From contig NZ_JADBEF010000001.1 in assembly GCF_014873535.1 (NCBI RefSeq), positions 8,184,001 through 8,248,000 of the forward strand: a stretch of 64,000 nt of DNA, written 5' to 3'. The stretch comes from Nonomuraea africana (GTDB lineage Bacteria; Actinomycetota; Actinomycetes; Streptosporangiales; Streptosporangiaceae). The notes under the pieces were generated by a model. That model had not been told where the DNA came from. It saw only the letters and a list, made by a program, of their open reading frames with translations, and made no database searches. Of this stretch, positions 57,763-64,000 are shown piece after piece. The translations under genes were made by a program, and so were the position numbers. Every line of letters starts with the position of its first letter. Within the stretch, counting starts at the first letter, position 1.

Positions 57763-58479
57763 GATCTCGGCGATCTCCCGCTGGCCCCTCTGCTCGGCGT
57801 GCCGCAACGCGGTCACGCCGTCGGAGTCGGCCAGGTCGGGGTCGGCGCCCGCGGCCAGCAGCAGCCGGACGATCTCCTGGTACGGCGCGCTGCCGTCGCC
57901 CAGGATGACCGCCTCCAGCAGCCCGGTCCATCCCAGGTTGTTGACGTGGTTGACGTCGATGCCGGTCTTGAGCACCTCGCGGACGTAGTCGACGTGCCCG
58001 CGCTCACAGGCCGGGATCAGCGAGACGCCGCCGTAGCGGTTGGTGATCGTCAGATCGGGCCTCGCGGGCAGCAGCGCGCGCATCATGGCCACACTGCCCG
58101 TCACGCCGGTGACCAGCCACGGGGTGTCGTGCTGGGCGTCGAGGGCGTTGGGATCGGCGCCCGCGGCGACCAGGATCTCCGCGACCTCGACGTGGTCCGC
58201 CGCGCTCGCCAGCAGCAGGGCGGTGCGTTGCTGGCTGTCACGCGCCTCCAGGTCGGCGCCCTCGGTGACGGCCTCCCTCACCGCGGCGGTGTCGCCCGCG
58301 GCGGCGGCTGTGAGCAGTTGGCTGTTGAGCACAATCGATCCTTTCATGCCCGGTCGCGTGGATGGTGACCCGCCCTCGGGACCGGCCGGACCCGCGCAGG
58401 CCGCCGCCGCGAAGGGGAGCGCGGCGGCGAGCGCGGCGACCAGCACGGTCCTGCGCGTCGGGAATCTGCGGCCGGACAT
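57748..58479 (-). CDS. Ankyrin-repeat lipoprotein
   Basis: 243 residues. Twin-arginine-like signal (GRRFPTRRTVLVAALAAALP) ending in a lipobox AAACAG, with Cys28 the probable acylated residue. Five to six ankyrin repeats follow (LLTAAAAGDTAAVREAVTEG, ADHVEVAEILVAAGADPNAL, GHVDYVREVLKTGIDVNHVN, YQEIVRLLLAAGADPDLADS). It is probably exported folded by Tat and anchored outside. It lies just downstream of the HbpS-like gene (6 bp), so the two are likely co-transcribed. Confidence 0.9.
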   Translation of the reverse strand: MSGRRFPTRRTVLVAALAAALPFAAAACAGPAGPEGGSPSTRPGMKGSIVLNSQLLTAAAAGDTAAVREAVTEGADLEARDSQQRTALLLASAADHVEVAEILVAAGADPNALDAQHDTPWLVTGVTGSVAMMRALLPARPDLTITNRYGGVSLIPACERGHVDYVREVLKTGIDVNHVNNLGWTGLLEAVILGDGSAPYQEIVRLLLAAGADPDLADSDGVTALRHAEQRGQREIAEILRRA

Positions 58480-58485
58480 CGCGGA

Positions 58486-59004
58486 TCAGCCGAGCTGGCC
58501 CTGCACGGCCTTGAGACCGGCCTGGGCGAGCGCCTCGTCGATGTCGCCCGAGGGCGCGCCGCCGACCCCGATGCCCGCGATCGGGCTGCCACCGGAGGCG
58601 ACCGGAATGCCACCGGCCAGCAGCAGCGTGCCGGGGATCGCGGCCAGCGCCTGGTTCTTCGACAGCGCGCTGGTCGGCTGGCCGAACGACACGGCGGTGA
58701 ACGCCTTGCGCCGGGCGGACTCCTCCGTCTGCGGGCCCGCGCCGTCCCCCTTGAGGATCAGCCTGGTCGCGCCCGAGCGGTCCACGATCGCGACGGTCAC
58801 GCGCTGCTTCTGCTTGGCCGCCTCCTTCTGCACAGCGTCGGCGATCTTCAGGGCGGCGTCGGCCGACAGCACGTTCGTCTGGACGACCGCGGGGGCGCCG
58901 GGGTCGGCCATGGCCGGAGTCTGTGAGACGGTGACGCCACCGACCACGGCGAGCGCGGCGAGAGTGGCGGCGGCGGTGCGGATGCGGATGCTCGTGAGGT
59001 TCAT
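58486..59004 (-). CDS. Secreted GlcG/HbpS-family haem-binding protein
   Basis: 172 residues from the ATG at 59004 (GGAAGG upstream). Signal peptide 1-33. The GlcG/HbpS domain is NVLSADAALKIADAVQKEAA, RVTVAIVDRSGATRLILKGD, ARRKAFTAVSFGQPTSALSK, GGIPVASGGSPIAGIGVGGA. In Streptomyces reticuli, HbpS binds haem outside the cell and controls the SenS kinase during redox stress. Here the gene is divergent from a kinase/regulator pair of the right type, supporting the same three-component arrangement. Confidence 0.88.
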   Translation of the reverse strand: MNLTSIRIRTAAATLAALAVVGGVTVSQTPAMADPGAPAVVQTNVLSADAALKIADAVQKEAAKQKQRVTVAIVDRSGATRLILKGDGAGPQTEESARRKAFTAVSFGQPTSALSKNQALAAIPGTLLLAGGIPVASGGSPIAGIGVGGAPSGDIDEALAQAGLKAVQGQLG

Positions 59005-59068
59005 GCCTTCCACCCTGCCGTCGCGGACGGCTCCGGCCATCGCACGACCGGTCGAACCAGGGGGAAGA

Positions 59069-59096
59069 AATCGGTTGAGCCGAACGTCAACCGATT
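59069..59096. promoter_or_regulatory. Perfect 10-bp dyad between the HbpS-like and kinase genes
   Basis: AATCGGTTGA and TCAACCGATT flank an 8-base spacer. An extra half-site GGTTGATG follows at 59097-59104. It sits 65 bp from the hbpS-like ATG and 25 bp before the kinase ATG. Best read as the operator of the SenR-like regulator. Confidence 0.65.
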
Positions 59097-59120
59097 GGTT
59101 GATGCGGAGAGGAGGAGCGG

Positions 59121-60155
59121 ATGGAACGCGTCTGGCTGAACCGCGCCATGCACGTGGGCTTCTTTCTCCTGCTCGTCGCCTCCGCCTCGCGGCTGCTGGT
59201 CAGGCACGGCCTCAACGCCGAGAGCGCGGTCAACGTCGGCCTCGCGGGCGTCGTCGGTCTGGTCTACGGCGTCGGAGTGGTGTTCTGGCGCCCGCTCGGC
59301 CAGCGCGGACGGCTGGCGTGGCTCGTGGCGGTGCTCCTGCTCTGGCTGGTGCTGGTCGAGCTGGCGCCGTCGTTCTCGTGGTGCGCGATCCCGCTCTTCT
59401 TCGTCTGCCTGCGCCTGCTCTCGCCACCGCTGACGATTGTGGCGGCGACCGTCCTGACGGTCGCGGTGATCGTCGCCCAGATCAACCTGGCCGACAGGTT
59501 CGACCCGAGCCAGATCCTCGCCCCCGTCGCGGTCGCGGCCATGACCGTGGTGATCTTCTGGGAGCTGCGCCGCGCGGGCATCCTGGAGGAGCGCGAACGG
59601 CTCAGCCGCGAGATCCACGACACCTTGGCCCAGGGCCTGACCAGCCAGCGCATTCTGCTGCAGGCCGCTGACCGGGCATGGGAAGGCGACCCCGCCCTCG
59701 CCCGCTCCTACCTGCGGCAGGCGATGACCGCGACGGGCGAGAACCTGGAGGAGGCCCGCCGGTTCGTCAGGGACCTCGGCCCCGCCGACCTCGCCGAACG
59801 GTCGCTGCCCGACGCGCTCAAAGCGCTCTGTGACGACTTCCGCCAGGAGGGGGCCGAGTACCCCCTCGACGACAGGACGCAGGCCGTCCTGCTGAGGGTG
59901 GCGCAGGGGGCGCTCGCCAACGCGCGCGAGCACGCCCACGCCAGCCGGGTGGTCGTCACCCTGTCGTACCTGGAGGGCGAGGTGACGCTGGACGTGTTCG
60001 ACGACGGCGTCGGCTTCGACCAGGCCGCGCCCGGGCCCGGCCGGGGGTACGGCCTGCGCGGCATGCGTGACAGGCTGGCCGAGGTGGGTGGCACGCTGGT
60101 GGTCGAGAGCGTGCCGGGCGAGGGCACGGCCGTGGCTGCGAGGATCCCACTATGA
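59121..60155 (+). CDS. SenS-like sensor histidine kinase
   Basis: 344 residues, GGAGGAG ribosome site. Five hydrophobic N-terminal segments (HVGFFLLLVASASRLLVRHG, GLAGVVGLVYGVGVVF, LAWLVAVLLLWLVLVELAPS, IVAATVLTVAVIVAQINLAD, VAVAAMTVVIFWELRRAG), then HisKA_3 with the phospho-His near 165 (RERLSREIHDTLAQGLTSQR) and the ATPase domain (RVAQGALANAREHAHASRVV, VFDDGVGFDQAAPGPGRGYG). Overlaps the regulator gene by 4 bp. The five-TM topology and adjacent HbpS-like gene match SenS. Confidence 0.88.
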   Translation: MERVWLNRAMHVGFFLLLVASASRLLVRHGLNAESAVNVGLAGVVGLVYGVGVVFWRPLGQRGRLAWLVAVLLLWLVLVELAPSFSWCAIPLFFVCLRLLSPPLTIVAATVLTVAVIVAQINLADRFDPSQILAPVAVAAMTVVIFWELRRAGILEERERLSREIHDTLAQGLTSQRILLQAADRAWEGDPALARSYLRQAMTATGENLEEARRFVRDLGPADLAERSLPDALKALCDDFRQEGAEYPLDDRTQAVLLRVAQGALANAREHAHASRVVVTLSYLEGEVTLDVFDDGVGFDQAAPGPGRGYGLRGMRDRLAEVGGTLVVESVPGEGTAVAARIPL

Positions 60156-60772
60156 AGCTCTTCCTGGTGGACGACCATCCCGTCGTCAGGGCAGGCATCG
60201 CCGCCCTGGTCGGTGGCGAGCCCGACATGGAGATCGTCGGCGAGGCGGCCACCTCACAGGACGCGGTGCGCGGCATCGCCCTGCGCGAGCCCGACGTGGT
60301 GCTCATGGATCTGCAACTCGGCGAGGGGCCCGACGGTGTGGAGACCACCCGGCTGGTCCGCGCCCTTCCGCACGCCCCGCAGGTGCTCGTCCTGACCACC
60401 TACGAGACGGACGCCGACATCGTCAGGGCCATCGACGCGGGCGCCACGGGCTACGTGCTCAAGGCCTGCCCGCCCGAGGAGCTCTTCCACGCGATCAAGG
60501 CGGCCGCCAGGGGAGAGACCGTCCTGTCGCCCAAGGTGGCGACGCGGATGATGCGCCGCATGCGCGACCCCTGGCCGGCGATGACCGCCAGGGAGATCGA
60601 GATCCTGGGGCTCCTGGCGAAGGGCGCGGGCAACAAGGAGATCGCCAGGTCGCTGTTCATCACCGAGGCGACCGTCAAGACCCATCTGGTCCACGTGTAC
60701 GGCAAGCTCGGCGTCGACACCCGCACCGCCGCCGTCACCGTGGCGGTCGAGCGCGGCCTGATCCGCCGGTGA
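60152..60772 (+). CDS. SenR-like NarL-type response regulator
   Basis: 206 residues. Receiver MKLFLVDDHPVVRAGIAALV with phospho-Asp in DVVLMDLQLGEGPDGVE (about 53), VLVLTTYETDADIVRAIDAG, TGYVLKACPPEELFHAIKAA. HTH: MTAREIEILGLLAKGAGNKE, LFITEATVKTHLVHVYGKLG. Coupled to the kinase gene. It probably binds the dyad at 59069-59096 to control both divergent units. Confidence 0.9.
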   Translation: MKLFLVDDHPVVRAGIAALVGGEPDMEIVGEAATSQDAVRGIALREPDVVLMDLQLGEGPDGVETTRLVRALPHAPQVLVLTTYETDADIVRAIDAGATGYVLKACPPEELFHAIKAAARGETVLSPKVATRMMRRMRDPWPAMTAREIEILGLLAKGAGNKEIARSLFITEATVKTHLVHVYGKLGVDTRTAAVTVAVERGLIRR

Positions 60773-60896
60773 TCCAGGCGACGAGTCACCGCGCTGACGG
60801 GGCGTTCGCTGCGGAGCCGGCCCCTGCCTCGGCGAGCTCGTCTTCGGAGAAAAGGGTGTCAACCACGGTGCCAGGCTCGCACCCCGATCGCCGTGC

Positions 60897-60921
60897 GGGC
60901 CACCGATTTGTCCGGTGGCCC
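60897..60921. terminator. Bidirectional terminator between convergent two-component genes
   Basis: GGGCCACCG and CGGTGGCCC form a perfect 9-bp stem around ATTTGTC, between convergent genes ending at 60772 and 60932. Confidence 0.75.
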
Positions 60922-60931
60922 CCATGGCTGG

Positions 60932-62194
60932 TCACGTCATGGCCGCCTCCGCCGCTCCGCCTTCAGGGCACAGCGGCAGGGTGACCGTCACCGTCATCCC
61001 GCCGCCCTCGCGAGGACGGGCGGTGACCTCGCCGCCGTGAGCGTGCGCGATGGAGCGGACGATGGACAGGCCGAGGCCCGCGCCCTTGGCGGTGACGAGG
61101 CGGTCGCCGCCGAGGCGGCGGAACGGTTCGAACAGGGACGAGATCTCGTACGGTGGCACGGCCGGCCCGGTGTTACTCACCTCGAGCTCCACCCTGTCGC
61201 CGGCCACGGTCCGGGTGGTCACTCGCACCCAGGCGGCGCCGTCGCCGGTGTTGTGCCTGATGCCGTTCTCCACCAGGTTGTGCACCAGCCGTTCCAGCAG
61301 CAGCCCGTTGCCGGTGGTGGGCGCCGGGCCGGCCGTCTCCCGCACGGTCACCCCCGCCGCCCGCGCCTGCGGCTCGGTCTGGACGACCACGTGGCCCACC
61401 ACGTCCGCGAGATCCACCGGCGACCTGTCGGTGATCTCGTGCTCGGAGCGGGCGAGCAGCAGCAGCCCGGAGATGAGCCGCTCGTGGCGGGAGTTGATCT
61501 CCAGCAGGTTCTCGCCGAGCTGCTTGACCTCCTCCGAGGCCGTCCTGCGGTGCATGGCCAGCTCGACCAGGGCGCGGCCCAGGGTCAGCGGGGTACGCAG
61601 CTCGTGCGAGGCGTTGGCGACGAAGAGGCGCTGCCCGTCGAAGGAGCGGTCGAGCCGTTCCACCATGGTGTCGAAGGTGTCGGCGAGGTCCTTGACCTCG
61701 TCGTCGGGACCGTCCAGGGCGATGCGCTCGTGCAGGCCGCGGTCGGCGGCGGGGGCGGCGGCGATGCGGCGGGCGGTTTCGGTGACCCGGTGCAGCGGGG
61801 CCAGCACCCGCCCGGCGACCAGCCAGCCGGCGCCCGCGGCGGCGCCGCCGACGACGAGGAGCGCGATCCCGCCCTGGGCGATGAGGGAGGTGGCGGCGGC
61901 GTCGCGCAGCGTGTCCTGCTGGTCCTTCAGCCACTTCTCGGCGGTGGCGCCGGTGAGCCGGTCGCCGGCCTCGGTCACCACGGACATGTCCTGGTGCAGC
62001 GGCCCGCCGGTCGGGGCGGCGGACGGCACGATCTGGCTGTCGACCTTGGGGCCGGAGCCGTTGAGCTGCTGGGTGAACAGCGCGTACGTGACGCCGAGGA
62101 GCACCACCCCGGCGGCCAGGAAGAGGCCGCTGTAGATCAGGGTGAGCCGGGCGCGCAGGGTGACGCGGCGGGGCAGCGGTCCACGCGGCTTCAC
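60932..62194 (-). CDS. HAMP-containing sensor histidine kinase
   Basis: 420 residues from a GTG overlapping the regulator stop (GTGA). TM1 LTLIYSGLFLAAGVVLLGVT, an extracellular loop of about 70 residues, TM2 IALLVVGGAAAGAGWLVAGR, and a HAMP domain (VLAPLHRVTETARRIAAAPA). The phospho-His is near 197 in FVANASHELRTPLTLGRALV, and the ATPase motifs are LVHNLVENGIRHNTGDGAAW and GAGLGLSIVRSIAHAHGGEV. It pairs with the OmpR-type regulator; the divergent lipoprotein/efflux genes are the probable targets. Confidence 0.94.
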   Translation of the reverse strand: MKPRGPLPRRVTLRARLTLIYSGLFLAAGVVLLGVTYALFTQQLNGSGPKVDSQIVPSAAPTGGPLHQDMSVVTEAGDRLTGATAEKWLKDQQDTLRDAAATSLIAQGGIALLVVGGAAAGAGWLVAGRVLAPLHRVTETARRIAAAPAADRGLHERIALDGPDDEVKDLADTFDTMVERLDRSFDGQRLFVANASHELRTPLTLGRALVELAMHRRTASEEVKQLGENLLEINSRHERLISGLLLLARSEHEITDRSPVDLADVVGHVVVQTEPQARAAGVTVRETAGPAPTTGNGLLLERLVHNLVENGIRHNTGDGAAWVRVTTRTVAGDRVELEVSNTGPAVPPYEISSLFEPFRRLGGDRLVTAKGAGLGLSIVRSIAHAHGGEVTARPREGGGMTVTVTLPLCPEGGAAEAAMT

Positions 62195-62847
62195 GGGATG
62201 CGGTACCCCACTCCGATGACGGTCTCGACCACGGGCGGGTCGCCGAGCTTGCGGCGCAGTTTGAGCACGGTGAGCCGGACGGCCCCGGTGAACGGGTCCG
62301 TGTGCTCGTCCCACACCTTCTCCAGCAGCTGCTCGGCGGAGACCGCCGCGCCGTCGGCGCGCAGCAGCTCGGCCAGGACGGCGAACTCCTTCTTCGCCAG
62401 CGGCACGTAGCGGTGGTCGCGGAACACCTCGCGCCGCGCCGGGTCCAGGGTGATGCCCGCGCGGCGCAGCACCGGCGGGGCCGCCGGGCGCGAGCGGCGC
62501 CCCAAGGCATGGACGCGGGCGGCGAGCTCGAGGAAGGCGAAGGGCTTGGTGAGATAGTCGTCGGCGCCGAGACAGAGACCGCTGACGCGATCGGTGACCT
62601 CGGCGGCGGCGGTGAGCATCAGCACCCGCGCCGCCGACCCCGCCTCGACCAGCTCGCGGCAGACGTCGTCGCCGTGGACGGCGGGCAGGTCCCGGTCCAG
62701 GACGACCACGTCGTAGTCGTTGACGGCGGCGCGTTCCAGCGCGGACGCGCCGTCGTAGGCGACGTCGACGGCATGGGCCTCCTCCCGCAGCCACTCCGCG
62801 ATCGCGTCGGCGAGCATCGCCTCGTCCTCCACCACCAGCACGCGCAT
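62191..62847 (-). CDS. OmpR/PhoB-type response regulator
   Basis: 218 residues. Receiver MRVLVVEDEAMLADAIAEWL, phospho-Asp51 in DVVVLDRDLPAVHGDDV, LMLTAAAEVTDRVSGLCLGA, DDYLTKPFAFLELAARVHAL. Winged helix: YVPLAKKEFAVLAELLRADG, DPFTGAVRLTVLKLRRKLGD, VVETVIGVGYRIP. In actinomycetes this set is usually beside a small lipoprotein, a peptidoglycan-binding membrane-fusion protein and a MacB-like ABC exporter, as begins here. Confidence 0.94.
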   Translation of the reverse strand: MRVLVVEDEAMLADAIAEWLREEAHAVDVAYDGASALERAAVNDYDVVVLDRDLPAVHGDDVCRELVEAGSAARVLMLTAAAEVTDRVSGLCLGADDYLTKPFAFLELAARVHALGRRSRPAAPPVLRRAGITLDPARREVFRDHRYVPLAKKEFAVLAELLRADGAAVSAEQLLEKVWDEHTDPFTGAVRLTVLKLRRKLGDPPVVETVIGVGYRIP

Positions 62848-62997
62848 CCGTCGCCTCCTTCCAGGGGCCGCTCAGGCCATGGTCGCGGAGGCCGCGTTTC
62901 CTCACCGTTAGCCGTCGGGTGGAAACGCAGGGGAAACGACCCCTGCCGTTGCATGGCCCCCTGAAGCTTTCCGGCCACACCAGGAGGAGACGACACA

Positions 62998-63525
62998 ATG
63001 CGCATGCGAAACCGGGGAACCTGGGCGGTGGCCCTGCCCATGGCACTGGCGCTGACCGCGTGCGGGGCGCCCGCCGAGGGCGGCGGCGTGGCCGGCGCGA
63101 ACGGCGGCACGGCCGCACCCGCCTCCTCGTCCGCGGCTCCCACTGACCCGAGGGAGGCGGAGCTGAAGTTCGCCCAGTGCATGCGCGAGCACGGCGTCGA
63201 CATGCCCGACCCGGAGCCGGGCGGCGGGATCAGGATCGAGACCCGCAAGGGGGAGGAGCAGAAGAGCGAGAAGGCCCAGAAGGCGTGCCAGCAGTTCCTG
63301 CGGGCCGCGGTCGGCGACCCGGGCAAGACGAAACCCGACCAGAAGAAGCTGGACGAGACGCTCAAGTGGGTTCAGTGCATGCGCGAGAACGGCGCTGACA
63401 TGCCCGACCCGAGCCCCGACGGACGAGTCGAGCTCTCGTGGCCCCAGGGAACCTCGGAGCAGAAGATCAAGAAAATCGAGGAGGCGTGCAACGAGTTCGC
63501 GCCCGGCCCGCTGAAGCGGTCATGA
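62998..63525 (+). CDS. Lipoprotein with duplicated QCMRE-G--MPDP motif
   Basis: 175 residues. Lipobox ALTACGAP with Cys22 as the lipid site. The mature part has two copies of a Cys-containing unit, FAQCMREHGVDMPDPEP (about 58-74) and WVQCMRENGADMPDPSP (about 122-138), plus paired cysteines KACQQFL and EACNEFA. Each half therefore probably forms a disulfide-closed helical hairpin. This family is common in actinomycetes beside two-component systems and ABC efflux modules; the role is unknown. Overlaps the next gene (ATGA). Confidence 0.82.
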   Translation: MRMRNRGTWAVALPMALALTACGAPAEGGGVAGANGGTAAPASSSAAPTDPREAELKFAQCMREHGVDMPDPEPGGGIRIETRKGEEQKSEKAQKACQQFLRAAVGDPGKTKPDQKKLDETLKWVQCMRENGADMPDPSPDGRVELSWPQGTSEQKIKKIEEACNEFAPGPLKRS

Positions 63526-64000
63526 GGAAGGGACTCATCGGCGTGGGCCTGCTCACAGTGGCCGCCGCCTGCACGGCGGTGGCGCTGCTCGGCCGTGGCG
63601 AGACCAGCACGGCGACGCCCGGCAGACCGCCCACCCCGACCGCGACGATCACCCGGCAGGATCTGGTGGACACCAAGACCGTCGACGGCTCGCTCACCTA
63701 CTCCGGCGAGCGCGACGTGAACCCCGACGTCTCGGGCACGGTCACGTGGGTGGCCGCCGAGGGCGCGGTGATCCGCCGCGGCCACCCGCTCCTCAAAGTG
63801 GACCGCAGACCCGTCGTCCTCATGTACGGCAAGCTGCCCCTCTACCGGGAGCTGCGGCAGGGCATCTCGGACGGCCCGGACATCGAGCAGCTGGAACGCA
63901 ACCTCCAGGCACTCGGCCACGGCGACGGGCTGACCGTGGACGAGCACTTCAGCTACGCCACCCACCTGGCGGTCAAGCAGTGGCAGGACGACCAGGGGCT
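63522..64000 (+). CDS. Peptidoglycan-binding membrane-fusion protein (5' part, runs off window)
   Basis: About 159 residues visible. N-terminal TM (GLIGVGLLTVAAACTAVALL), then a HlyD/RND-adaptor-like lipoyl beginning (ITRQDLVDTKTVDGSLTYSG, VTWVAAEGAVIRRGHPLLKV) into which a PG_binding_1 domain is inserted (GPDIEQLERNLQALGHGDGL, TVDEHFSYATHLAVKQWQDD). Such adaptors link an ABC exporter to the wall. Coupled to the lipoprotein gene. The ABC transporter genes should follow outside the window. Confidence 0.85.
   Translation, partial: MRKGLIGVGLLTVAAACTAVALLGRGETSTATPGRPPTPTATITRQDLVDTKTVDGSLTYSGERDVNPDVSGTVTWVAAEGAVIRRGHPLLKVDRRPVVLMYGKLPLYRELRQGISDGPDIEQLERNLQALGHGDGLTVDEHFSYATHLAVKQWQDDQG

Overview
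The window is about 70% G+C, with dense GC-biased codons, many GTG starts and 4-bp start/stop overlaps. It carries marker genes of mycothiol-making actinomycetes (mshD, glnR, lmeA-like, murT/gatD, bifunctional dcd, many ECF sigma factors). I read it as chromosome of a filamentous actinomycete, probably Streptosporangiaceae (Nonomuraea/Streptosporangium-like). The family-level placement is inference. The order mshD, glnR, lmeA-like, thioredoxin, CysA2-type sulfurtransferase, sseC-like, FABP-like resembles the M. tuberculosis Rv0813c-Rv0819 neighbourhood as I remember it.

Layout. 0-12 kb: secreted M28 peptidase (cut by the window edge), APC permease, secreted DNRLRE protein, a methyltransferase remnant, a giant CtpH/CtpI-like P-type ATPase, an ArsR/CDF/DUF3703 metal cassette and a LysR/DoxX divergent pair. 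12-22.6 kb is an accessory zone. It holds an ECF sigma factor with a SnoaL-like tail, a CRP-type palindrome, a frameshifted haloalkane dehalogenase fragment, an IS21 istB scrap, an FAD monooxygenase, small hypotheticals, a DUF6247/toxin-like pair and a complete IS5-family element. It also holds two copies of the 3' end of tRNA-Gly(CCC) to the left of the intact tRNA gene at 22603-22676, each with conserved flanking sequence. I read these as scars of tandem integrations. 22.7-29.4 kb: dcd, a 550-bp decayed 18-19-bp repeat array, a DUF47/Pit phosphate pair, mshD, a secreted 5'-nucleotidase and a 2H-phosphoesterase-like gene.

29.4-38.8 kb: glnR, a MoaD-like protein, lmeA-like, an ECF sigma/anti-sigma pair, a thioredoxin, a cysteine-rich leader peptide before a DUF4395-sulfurtransferase-DUF1416 sulfur operon, a second ECF sigma factor translationally coupled to an Ogt-Ada fusion, and an XRE-cupin/BenE pair with a palindrome on the benE start codon. 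38.8-47.3 kb holds the most unusual block: a polytopic membrane protein, three paralogous single-pass envelope proteins, a two-TM VirD4-like protein without a P-loop, and a 949-aa HerA/VirB4-type ATPase. This looks like an envelope-anchored ATPase machine of unknown role.

47.5-64 kb: murT-gatD (lipid II amidation), repeat-rich intergenic DNA with two related MITE-like elements in opposite orientation, DsrE-like, nitrobindin-like, DUF2470, Fur-family and ygfZ genes, a NarL-type two-component system, dtd, an asparaginase, an ankyrin lipoprotein, an HbpS/SenS/SenR-like set around a 10-bp perfect dyad, and an OmpR-type two-component system facing a repeat lipoprotein and the start of a membrane-fusion protein that runs off the window.
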